Shown piece by piece: positions 36,173-44,753 of a stretch of 64,000 bases of DNA; position 1 is the stretch's first letter; every line of letters begins with the position of its first letter. The position numbers and the translations under genes were made by a program. Origin of the DNA: Pedobacter punctiformis (lineage in GTDB: Bacteria > Bacteroidota > Bacteroidia > Sphingobacteriales > Sphingobacteriaceae); NCBI RefSeq assembly GCF_027213715.1, contig NZ_JAPWGM010000003.1, forward strand, positions 1 to 64,000, written 5' to 3'. Below the pieces are notes generated by a model. The model searched no databases. It was not told where the DNA came from and saw only the letters and a list, made by a program, of their open reading frames with translations.

Positions 36173-37615
36173 TTAATTTACAGCAACTACTTTAATAGAA
36201 GATGTTTGATCATTAAAAGTTGATAAGAAACTCGTGGTTGAAGTTACTTCGTAGCCGGTACCCGTAAAATTATCTCCGTTGTAAAGAATTGACTTTACCC
36301 CTAAACCTAACTTAACAGAAGATATATCATTATTACTGATACCTTTTGCTATTAAGTCTGCAGTGGTGTAGTTACCAACGGGAAGCTCTACAGCATAACC
36401 GCCATAACTTCCATTTTGATAGAATGTTGCCGATCCATTTGCACCAATTTGAGGCACCCCATTTAAAAATGAGAATGAATAATTTTTACTAACCACATTG
36501 CCATTTTTTAATAGCAGTTTAACCCTGATATTATATGGTTCATTTGTTTTATACTGAAGATCATTAAGTGCTATACTTCCAGTAAAAGTATTGCCCACAG
36601 CTGTATTAAATCTCCATGTTACTGCATTGTAATCAGCATCGCTACTGCCTAAATCTGGGTCCATATAAATCAATATATCGCTTACTTCTTTATTGCTGGT
36701 ATATGAGCCACTTACATTAAACGATTGACTAGCAGAGCTATAAACAAAATTCGCATCAAAAGTTGCAGTTGCGGCTTCGTAAGGAATTTCAGTTGGTAAT
36801 GGGTTTTGAAAAACCTCGTTACGATTCAAAATTGCGGCGTCGGCAGGGGTTAAAAACGTTGGTTGGCCTTTACTAAACGTTACATTTCCATTTGCCATTA
36901 ATGAAGTGCCGAGTGTAGGTCTTTCGCTTGTGTATTTACCGGCATCATGAGGTAAGTTTAAGCCATGCCCTAATTCATGCAGCATTCCTCCAAGGTAATT
37001 AGATGTAGGATTAGGAATTTTATCGACAGCCATATTTGCATTATCCAGAGCGAAACAATTTTTACCATAACCATAAAAAGGTTGGTCGCCACCATCTGTT
37101 CTCATTGGCATTAAAATTAATGTATGTGATGAATTGGAAAACTCAGTTGGGTGTGCAGCTTTGTAAGTATTAATTTCAGCCAAAATTTTGTTGGCAGAAA
37201 CACTGGCGCTGTAAGGATAAGCAGATTGACCAAATTGTGCTGGAATTTCTATAATCTTAACCAGATTTGTAGAATCATTAATTGGCAATCCCATGTATTT
37301 ATCATAACCATACCGAAGCATTTCTGTATGAAACCAACTTTGGAAATGTGTAAAAAGTGCGCTCAAACGTGTTTTATAATCTGGCAATGCCGGATTATCC
37401 GTGGGTACAAACATTACAATGTTTAAATTTTTGGTGTTGGTTGTAAATCCTGCTCCGTTACTGAGGCTCAGGGCAGATTCTGTTTTTTTAAGTTGCGAAG
37501 TTTCTTCTTTTACAACAGCTGCCTTTTTGCACGAACTTATTAAAATGCCACTTACAATAAACAGCATCATCGTTAAAATAATGCGTTGTTTTCTTCTAAT
37601 TTTAGTTGTTTTCAT
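36173..37615 (-). CDS. Zinc metalloprotease lipoprotein with beta/gamma-crystallin-like tail
   Basis: The protein has 480 residues and is a lipoprotein (ILISSC29KKA). The catalytic motif is H213-ELGH217-GLNLPH223-D, a metzincin-type HExxHxxxxxH zinc site. A beta-sandwich follows at about 285-390 (FVYSSASQSFNVSGSYTSNK). The last 85 residues (ATFYQNGSYGGYAVELPVGN, YNGDNFTGTGYEV) look like a beta/gamma-crystallin-type domain. It probably cuts glycoproteins at the cell surface so that the fucosidases and hexosaminidase can reach the glycans. Specific family not assigned. Confidence 0.85.
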   Translation of the reverse strand: MKTTKIRRKQRIILTMMLFIVSGILISSCKKAAVVKEETSQLKKTESALSLSNGAGFTTNTKNLNIVMFVPTDNPALPDYKTRLSALFTHFQSWFHTEMLRYGYDKYMGLPINDSTNLVKIIEIPAQFGQSAYPYSASVSANKILAEINTYKAAHPTEFSNSSHTLILMPMRTDGGDQPFYGYGKNCFALDNANMAVDKIPNPTSNYLGGMLHELGHGLNLPHDAGKYTSERPTLGTSLMANGNVTFSKGQPTFLTPADAAILNRNEVFQNPLPTEIPYEAATATFDANFVYSSASQSFNVSGSYTSNKEVSDILIYMDPDLGSSDADYNAVTWRFNTAVGNTFTGSIALNDLQYKTNEPYNIRVKLLLKNGNVVSKNYSFSFLNGVPQIGANGSATFYQNGSYGGYAVELPVGNYTTADLIAKGISNNDISSVKLGLGVKSILYNGDNFTGTGYEVTSTTSFLSTFNDQTSSIKVVAVN

Positions 37616-37724
37616 AGGTAAATGAATTGGTTTTTAGTTAATTGATTATTTATTTATCTCAAATTTTCATACTTTATTCTTTTCAAATGGTTATTAGTTA
37701 ATAAAATGTATAAGGTGAATGATT

Positions 37725-38009
37725 CTAATCTTTAAATTTCACTTTCAAAATGCGCACATCATTATCCAGAACAGGTAGCTGATTAGGCATGCTTATTTTA
37801 AGTCCGTTCATATCCTGATGCCAACTAATTTCGGCCATATCATTATCCAGTGAAACATCACTTACCTTCATAATCTCTGTCGTTAAAGATTTCACAATCA
37901 GCTCTCCCGTTTCGGCAGCCTTTAATAAAATCTGTACCTCGTCTTGTTTTCCGGAATAAAAAATCATTGGATTTACTTCCTTAATTGTTAATTCATTAGT
38001 CATGCGCAA
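37725..38009 (-). CDS. Orphan GH29 C-terminal domain fragment
   Basis: The protein has 94 residues with no signal peptide. The pattern IFYSGKQDEVQILL..SDVSLDNDMAEISWHQDMNG..LKISMPNQLP..VRILKVKF aligns by eye with the last 80 residues of the fucosidase at 34685 (IYYTAKENTIYVFLRSW..NVTLLGNAKKIKW..LKVSLPLDYN..VYVLKITL). No catalytic barrel precedes it: the SusD stop is 43 bp upstream. It is either a 5'-truncated fucosidase left after a deletion or a small stand-alone beta-sandwich. The start is uncertain (MIFYSG at codon 15 is an alternative). Confidence 0.5.
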   Translation of the reverse strand: MRMTNELTIKEVNPMIFYSGKQDEVQILLKAAETGELIVKSLTTEIMKVSDVSLDNDMAEISWHQDMNGLKISMPNQLPVLDNDVRILKVKFKD

Positions 38010-38051
38010 TTCAATATGTTTTAATAGATTTTGTTTTCTTTCTTTAAGGTT

Positions 38052-39818
38052 TTACCATCCAGGGTTTTGAATAAGCGTTGATGCTTTATTAATCTCTGCT
38101 TGTGGTATGGGTGCAAAATAAGCCCGTTGCTGCCAGTTTACAACTACCGCATTTCCTGGCGCATAGGTAAATGTTCCATTCGTTTCTCTACTCACCAGCA
38201 TAGAGGTTGTATTCATTTTTTCTGTTATTTCTGCTGTTCTCCATCTTCTGGTATTGTACCAAAACAAACCTTCCTGGAAAAATTCAGCAACATAATCTGC
38301 TTGAATTACCTTACGTAAATCGGCTTGCGAAATACCAACTGCAATACCATATCTGTTATCACTACCGGAACTAATTCCTGCACGGCTTCTTAATTTGTTT
38401 AAGTAAGTTACAGCTTGTTCTGTTTGACCCATTTCATTAAGTGCTTCTGCGTAACCCATAACCATTTCGGCTAAACGAATTACCGGATAAGCTCTGTTTG
38501 AGTTTGCTATCCCACCAGGAGCAATAGAATCATTACACATCTTTCTGGAGTAATATCCTGTTCTGGTGTAATAAGCTTGTATTCCATCGGCTGTCATTGC
38601 ACCTGTAGATTTATTAAAATAAATATCAATAGGAACTAATGTGGTACCTGAGCCGCTTTTCCAGATGGGCGCCTGATTGTAGATAATTGAATAATAAAAA
38701 CGGGGTTCTCTGTTTACATAAGGATTAGCCGGATTATAGCCTGAGGTTGGATCTGTTATAGACTTTCCATTTTGCATTCCAAAGTTGGCTACCGCATTTT
38801 CGCTAGGATTGTTGTACCCACCAGAACCATTGCGACTTCTTGGGAAACGATAAGTTTCTAGTGCGCTTCCGCTCCAAAAATAAGGGGTAATTAATTCTGA
38901 ATTTCTACGTCCTTTTAAAAACATTTTCCAAAATCCATGGCCTGGTCTTGTACTGTTATCAACCACTAAACTATAATCAGGCATTTCAATAACTGCTTTC
39001 AAAGCATCGGCCGCTTTTTGCCATAATGAACTGTTATAGCTTGCAGAATAAGTAATATATGGAAGTATATTAGCATCCGAAGAAAATGAGTTTCCGTTAA
39101 ATAAAGGACTGGCTGCTGTAAGTAAAATTCTTGCTTTTAAAGCTAAAGCGGCACCCTTTGTAGCATGTCCGTATTCACTGGCATCCTGAGCAGATGCTGC
39201 TGGTAAATCTGCAGCCGCAGCATCAAGTTCGCTTACTACAAAATCAACACATTCTTTATAGGTATTTCGTTTAGAAATTAATGGGTCCTGAACGTCAAGA
39301 GGTTCATTTGGCATAATTTGCACACCACCGTAAAACCGGATTAAGCCTATGTAAAAAAATGCTCTTAAGTATTTTGCCTCGGCCATCAGGCGTTTCTTTC
39401 TCGGAGCAGAAATAGGACTATTTACCGCTTTCTGCATAAATAAAGACGCTTGTCTTATTTTTCTATAATAGGTTGTCCAATAATTATTAAAAGCATAGTT
39501 TGTAGCGGTGTAAGTACCTTGCATTACACTTTTGGTTGGATCATCCCAATAGCCCATTGACAGTGTAGTTTGATCGTCTAAACAACCATACTCATTATTT
39601 ACTGGCGTCGTAATCATGGTGTACCTTGCCGGGATAACATCCTGCCCGGTAAAAGCGTACATATCGGTAATTAAAGCCGATGTTAAAGCACTATCGGCAA
39701 AAACTTTATCTTCGGTAAGTGTTTCGGCTTTTTTATCTAAAAAACCTGCCTTTTTACAGGCTGAAAAAGCAGTAATGACTACTATAGCTAAACTGCCTAA
39801 AAGATATTTTAATTTCAT
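38052..39818 (-). CDS. SusD/RagB-family glycan-binding lipoprotein
   Basis: The protein has 588 residues and is a lipoprotein (ITAFSAC21KKAGFLDKKAET). SusD hallmarks: AEAKYLRAFFYIGLIRFYGG, MVMGYAEALNEMGQTEQAVT and the C-terminal FFQEGLFWYNTRRWRTAE. It pairs with the SusC protein encoded 11 bp upstream (39830). It probably binds a fucosylated oligosaccharide or glycopeptide at the cell surface. It belongs to the large-SusD subgroup, as does the other PUL SusD. Confidence 0.93.
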   Translation of the reverse strand: MKLKYLLGSLAIVVITAFSACKKAGFLDKKAETLTEDKVFADSALTSALITDMYAFTGQDVIPARYTMITTPVNNEYGCLDDQTTLSMGYWDDPTKSVMQGTYTATNYAFNNYWTTYYRKIRQASLFMQKAVNSPISAPRKKRLMAEAKYLRAFFYIGLIRFYGGVQIMPNEPLDVQDPLISKRNTYKECVDFVVSELDAAAADLPAASAQDASEYGHATKGAALALKARILLTAASPLFNGNSFSSDANILPYITYSASYNSSLWQKAADALKAVIEMPDYSLVVDNSTRPGHGFWKMFLKGRRNSELITPYFWSGSALETYRFPRSRNGSGGYNNPSENAVANFGMQNGKSITDPTSGYNPANPYVNREPRFYYSIIYNQAPIWKSGSGTTLVPIDIYFNKSTGAMTADGIQAYYTRTGYYSRKMCNDSIAPGGIANSNRAYPVIRLAEMVMGYAEALNEMGQTEQAVTYLNKLRSRAGISSGSDNRYGIAVGISQADLRKVIQADYVAEFFQEGLFWYNTRRWRTAEITEKMNTTSMLVSRETNGTFTYAPGNAVVVNWQQRAYFAPIPQAEINKASTLIQNPGW

Positions 39819-39829
39819 ATTATTCTTAA

Positions 39830-42800
39830 TTATAAGCCAAACTGAATTCCAAAATTGTAAATGCGCTGTTGCGGATATTCATTTAAATCGCCAATATTGG
39901 TTGTATTTGAAGATCCCGTAACAGATTCAGGATCGATAAACACAGGCAATGCTGTATAAATTAAACCCATATTATAGCCGTTAGCATAAACTCTGATGTT
40001 GTTTACATGAAGTTTTTTTGCAATAGAAGTAGGCAAACGATAACCAATTTCTACATTTTTCCAGCGCACATAATCTCCTCTTTTAGCCCAATAAGTAGAG
40101 TATGGTGAATTTGTAGAACCACTTCCGCTTAATACAGGAAAAGTTGCATTTTCCGCGGTAACTGGCGTCCACCTACCTAAATTGTATGGAATAGATTGAT
40201 TTTCAGGGCGACTGTAATTAATAATTCCTCGTTGAATATTGATCAGGTATTTAAATGAACTTTGAAATAAAGTGCTAAAATCAAATCCTTTATAGGAGAA
40301 ACCAAAGCTCAAACCTGCAATATATTCAGGTTGGTTTGTACCAATGTAACCCATATCATTTTGATCAATAATTCCATCGCCATTTAAATCAACCAACTTA
40401 ACACCACCTAAACCTGTGTTGGATAAAGGGGTTGAAGTAATAAGCTTAGGGCTGGTGTATAAATCAGCAAGCGATTGGTAAAGACCTGCATCCTGATAAG
40501 CAAACAAAGCACCTACTGGTCTGCCTGTTAAACCTAACCAAGGATATCTTGAAGAGCCCTCATCTCTGAAAACCACCTTATTTTCTGAATGGCTAATCTG
40601 TGCATTAACAAAATAGCTAAGCTTATTAGAAAGTGCATTATCACGGTAGGTTAATTCAAATTCGTATCCTTTATTATCTACAATACCTAAATTAACAAAA
40701 GGTAGCGATGCACCAAATGACGAGGCAACGGATGCTCTTTGCGTTAGAATATCTTTTCTGCGTTTTTTATAGAAATCTGCTGTAAAAGCTAATTTCCCCT
40801 TAAACATCTTTAAATCCAAACCTATATTGGCGTCTTTTTGCGTTTCCCAGGTAATGTTATTATTAGCCAAAGTTGGCTCTATTAAACCCGTTGAAGTTGT
40901 ACCTGGTGTTTCTCCAAAAACATAAGGCTTTCCACTTCCTGATGAATACGTTTTTTCATAAGCATATACCGTAGTCCCGATACCATCATTACCCACCATA
41001 CCGTAAGATCCTCTTATCTTTAAGTTATCAATAAACTTAATATTGTTCTTAAAAAATGGTTCTTCGCTAATGTTATAACCAACACTAACGGACGGAAAAA
41101 ACTGATATAATTTGCTGGATTGAAACTTGTTAGAGCCATTATAAGCCCCATTAAAATCAATCAGGTATTTTTGCTTAAAGTTATAACTTACTCTTCCCGT
41201 TATACCTCTAACATTGTAAGGATCGTAAGTAATTAATGTATTGCTTACAACGGTTTCTTCCGATTTTGTGGTTTGATTTAACAACGCAAGTGCACTTACA
41301 TTGTGCGAGCCGAAACTTCTGTTGTATTTTAAGGAAGCTTGTAAATTAACCAATCTGTTTGAGCCATTGTAACCACCTGTACGGGATAATTTACCCAAGC
41401 GGTATAAATTATTTACTACTGGCATATAACTGTTCAAATTTGGATCCCAGTAATAGGTTGGTATTTCTGAAGAACTTCTGGTTAAATTGCGACTAAACTT
41501 ATAATCACTTGCATAAGAAACCAATACATTGGCAGACAAGCCTTCGGTTATAAAATTTAATTTATGATCAATTTGAGATACAAAAGCAAGGTTATTGGTA
41601 TAATCTCTATTGTAACCGGACCATCTTAAATTTGCGATTGGATTTATTTTGGTTGCACCACTGGTAGAACCGCCATAAGTACCATTTTGATTATACGCAG
41701 GGTAAGCAAATGCCGATAATTGTCCATTCCACAAATATTGTAAAGTTGGTGCACCGCCATTTCCGGGAGAATCGTTTGGCGAATTCGTCACTCCAAATCT
41801 GCCTGATAAATCAAACCTGATGTGAAGATCCTTTGTTGGATCTAAATCTACATTTGACCTGAAATTGTAACGATCGAAATTGTAATTACCATTATAACCT
41901 TCATCTTTAGTAAAATCATTATATAAACCACCCTGGTTAAAATAGCCCAAAGAAACAAAATATTTAGTTTTTTGTGTACCACCGCTAATGTCGAAGTTGG
42001 TACGGTTTTGCATACTAAATTTTTGAGTCAGTTCTTTCCACCAGTCTACAAAAGGAAAATTATAGGGATCATCCTTTAGGCGATAATGCTCTAAATTATT
42101 CCCTCCAAAATATTTAGGATATTGCGTAGCAGGATCAAGATATTGCTCAGCTGTTGTTTCTCTTAATAAGGCTAATGTGGTGTATCCATCATTGGTATCA
42201 AAGTTCATCGCCGAGCTATTTAAACCCGTTTCCTGACGGAAAGTTAATTGCGGTTTACCGGCCTGCCCTCTTCGGGTTTTAATAACCACAACTCCATTTG
42301 CACCACGTACACCATACAATGCTGTTGTAGAAGCATCTTTTAAAATAGTTAAGCTTTCAATCTCATTTTGGTCAATCATACCGATCTGATCTGAAGTAAC
42401 TTCAATATCATCAACCACAATTAATGGTGTAGTTGAGCCTTGATAAGTACTAATACCCCTGATTTGAAAATTTGCACCATCTTTACCCGGCTGTCCGCTT
42501 CTTTGTTGCGAGAAAAAACCTGGTAAACGACCTGCAAGTGAGTTTTGCAAACTCGAAGTAGGACTTTGTCTGATTTCTTTCCCTGTAATAGAGCTAATTG
42601 AACCTGTACTGGTTATTTTATTGGTTTTTTCGCCAAAACCCAGAATTACAACTTCTTCCAACCCTTTTGAATCCTCAGCCATGGTTACATTAGCCGTAGT
42701 TTTACTACCAATATTAACTTCCTTTTTCAGGTAGCCAAGCGAATAAAACACCAGAATTTTAGAAGTTCCTTTTAAGGTAAGTTTGTACCTTCCGTTTTCA

Positions 42801-42970
42801 TCAGTAACGGTTCCATTAGCAGTAGCTTCTTTTTGATAAACACTTGTAGCCGGAATAGGCCCTTTATCATCAGAAACAACTCCTGAAACGACCTGTGCAG
42901 TTTGTGCCTGAACAGTATTTTTTACAAAAATGGCTAAGACTAGACATAGCCCATATATATATCTTTTCAT
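39830..42970 (-). CDS. SusC-family TonB-dependent glycan transporter
   Basis: The protein has 1046 residues from the ATG at 42970, which gives a proper signal peptide (MKRYIYGLCLVLAIFVKNTV, QAQ). A longer frame to 43072 would overlap the upstream SusD gene and is rejected. A CarboxypepD_reg domain at about 24-100 (VVSGVVSDDKGPIPATSVY) precedes the plug (FQIRGISTYQG, YGVRGANGVVVIKTRRG) and beta barrel. It lacks an STN domain, so it does not signal to FecR. It forms the outer-membrane import pore with the SusD at 38052. Confidence 0.93.
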   Translation of the reverse strand: MKRYIYGLCLVLAIFVKNTVQAQTAQVVSGVVSDDKGPIPATSVYQKEATANGTVTDENGRYKLTLKGTSKILVFYSLGYLKKEVNIGSKTTANVTMAEDSKGLEEVVILGFGEKTNKITSTGSISSITGKEIRQSPTSSLQNSLAGRLPGFFSQQRSGQPGKDGANFQIRGISTYQGSTTPLIVVDDIEVTSDQIGMIDQNEIESLTILKDASTTALYGVRGANGVVVIKTRRGQAGKPQLTFRQETGLNSSAMNFDTNDGYTTLALLRETTAEQYLDPATQYPKYFGGNNLEHYRLKDDPYNFPFVDWWKELTQKFSMQNRTNFDISGGTQKTKYFVSLGYFNQGGLYNDFTKDEGYNGNYNFDRYNFRSNVDLDPTKDLHIRFDLSGRFGVTNSPNDSPGNGGAPTLQYLWNGQLSAFAYPAYNQNGTYGGSTSGATKINPIANLRWSGYNRDYTNNLAFVSQIDHKLNFITEGLSANVLVSYASDYKFSRNLTRSSSEIPTYYWDPNLNSYMPVVNNLYRLGKLSRTGGYNGSNRLVNLQASLKYNRSFGSHNVSALALLNQTTKSEETVVSNTLITYDPYNVRGITGRVSYNFKQKYLIDFNGAYNGSNKFQSSKLYQFFPSVSVGYNISEEPFFKNNIKFIDNLKIRGSYGMVGNDGIGTTVYAYEKTYSSGSGKPYVFGETPGTTSTGLIEPTLANNNITWETQKDANIGLDLKMFKGKLAFTADFYKKRRKDILTQRASVASSFGASLPFVNLGIVDNKGYEFELTYRDNALSNKLSYFVNAQISHSENKVVFRDEGSSRYPWLGLTGRPVGALFAYQDAGLYQSLADLYTSPKLITSTPLSNTGLGGVKLVDLNGDGIIDQNDMGYIGTNQPEYIAGLSFGFSYKGFDFSTLFQSSFKYLINIQRGIINYSRPENQSIPYNLGRWTPVTAENATFPVLSGSGSTNSPYSTYWAKRGDYVRWKNVEIGYRLPTSIAKKLHVNNIRVYANGYNMGLIYTALPVFIDPESVTGSSNTTNIGDLNEYPQQRIYNFGIQFGL

Positions 42971-42986
42971 ACGATTATTAATAGGA

Positions 42987-44735
42987 TTACCAGTTTGGGT
43001 TTTGAACCATTTTATTATTGGCCGCAGATTCCTTAAATGGAATTGGGAACAGATACATTTTTCCTGCTTCAAACTTTACGGGAGCGGCATCTACAATCTT
43101 ATAAGTTGTTGTACCACCACTCAAAGTTGCCTGAATGCCATGAAGCGTTCCGTTTAATACGTTTTCGGCAATTTTCCAGCGACGAATATCCCAGAAACGC
43201 TGCTCTTCAAAAGCCATTTCTACACGACGCTCATGACGGATGCGCAAACGCATTTCATTTTGTGTTAACCCTGCAGGAAGCGCAGGCATATTTACCCTGC
43301 TTCTTATGGCATTTATTGCTCCATATACATTTCCATCGGGGCCAACTGCTTCATTTTGTGCTTCGGCATAATTCAGTAATATTTCAGCATACCTAAAAAT
43401 TGGAAAATTATGATTTTGTACCGTGTAAGCACTTTCGCTCGTGGTTCCTGTCATAAACTTTCTGAGGTAATACCCCGTTCTGGTTTCGCCAGATGTAGCA
43501 TTTCCATAACCTTTAGGCCGATCCAATCCCCCATCATAAGTTTGTACATTTCTGGTAAGCCAATAAAGTCCGTTAAAAGAAACCGAACTGGCCAGGCGTG
43601 GATCGCGGTTGTAATAGGGATTGTTAAGCGAGTAGCCAGAGCCATTATCGGCAATCATTTTTCCATCAAAGGTTTCAAACTCATTAACAAGCTCTTGCGT
43701 TGGATTGGTTTTACCCAAACCGCCACGGGTATAACCAATTGGCTCATTATTATATTCTACACCAGTATTTGTAGCCTGTAAGTAAGGCAAAATGATTTCG
43801 GCACTATAACGATTGGAAAAAACATTTAAAAACTTGTTTACACCAGCAACATAGTTGTTTATGACCCCAGTTGGAGCCAAAGCAGCCATATTGGTTGTAG
43901 TGTAGTGTGCAGTTGTAGTTGCTGTTGATAAAGCGTAAACAAATTTATTAGCCGTAACACTATCCATTACATCTTTTGCGGCAGTAGCAGCGGCAGTCCA
44001 TTTAGATAAATCATTTGAAGGATTATTTAGCGGACTAGCCGCGTAAAGCATTAATCTGGAGCGTAATGCCAGGGCTGCGCCAGTTGTAAACCTTCCGAAA
44101 TAAATAGTAGTGTAACTGCTGGTTGTGTTTGGAGAGATTAAGAACGGTAAAATTGCTTTAATCTCCGTGTTAATATAATTTACGCATTCCTGATAGGTGT
44201 TTCTAGGCAGATTTAGATTACTGCTCAAATCATAAATATTATCGCCTATTATTGGCACACCGCCCCATCTTTTAATCAGTTCGAAATAAAACATCGCCCT
44301 TAAACCTCTGGCTTCAGCTTTCCATCTTTGTTTAAAACCTGGCGTTTTTAAAGGAACCTGATCAATGTTTGCCAAAAACTCATTTACCTTTCTAATTCCT
44401 GCATAGTTTGCATCCCAGGTATTATCTGGCAGGTTTACCTGATTAAAAGCACCGTTAGAATAAAATTGAACAATATCTGCTGTTGAAGAAGGTAAAGCAT
44501 CATCAGAACCCGCGTCCAGCAGGTTATTTCCAATTCTATTATATCCCTTTGGTAAAGTGGAATAAATGTTATTTAAAAACTCTTCGGCGTACTTACCTAA
44601 AGAATCTGTTTTATCAAAAACCAAATCTTTATTTGCATTTTCAAGTGGCCCGTCCTCAATCATTTTCTTACAACCTGTGGTTAACATTAAGCATGAAAAG
44701 AATGCGAACAGAAGTGTATATATAAATTTTTTCAT
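42987..44735 (-). CDS. SusD/RagB-family glycan-binding lipoprotein
   Basis: The protein has 582 residues and is a lipoprotein (LMLTTGC22KKMIEDGP). SusD signatures: EARGLRAMFYFELIKRWGGV, LLNYAEAQNEAVGPDGNVYG and RRVEMAFEEQRFWDIRRWKI. It belongs to the first of two SusCD pairs in the PUL, with its SusC 18 bp upstream and the next SusC 16 bp downstream. The two SusD proteins differ throughout, so they probably bind different parts or lengths of the glycan. Confidence 0.93.
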   Translation of the reverse strand: MKKFIYTLLFAFFSCLMLTTGCKKMIEDGPLENANKDLVFDKTDSLGKYAEEFLNNIYSTLPKGYNRIGNNLLDAGSDDALPSSTADIVQFYSNGAFNQVNLPDNTWDANYAGIRKVNEFLANIDQVPLKTPGFKQRWKAEARGLRAMFYFELIKRWGGVPIIGDNIYDLSSNLNLPRNTYQECVNYINTEIKAILPFLISPNTTSSYTTIYFGRFTTGAALALRSRLMLYAASPLNNPSNDLSKWTAAATAAKDVMDSVTANKFVYALSTATTTAHYTTTNMAALAPTGVINNYVAGVNKFLNVFSNRYSAEIILPYLQATNTGVEYNNEPIGYTRGGLGKTNPTQELVNEFETFDGKMIADNGSGYSLNNPYYNRDPRLASSVSFNGLYWLTRNVQTYDGGLDRPKGYGNATSGETRTGYYLRKFMTGTTSESAYTVQNHNFPIFRYAEILLNYAEAQNEAVGPDGNVYGAINAIRSRVNMPALPAGLTQNEMRLRIRHERRVEMAFEEQRFWDIRRWKIAENVLNGTLHGIQATLSGGTTTYKIVDAAPVKFEAGKMYLFPIPFKESAANNKMVQNPNW

Positions 44736-44753
44736 ATCTAAAGTTTTTTTGAA

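Noticed and set aside
42971..43072. N-terminal extension of the second PUL SusC
   Set aside because: It overlaps the end of the upstream SusD gene, and the signal peptide begins at the ATG at 42970.
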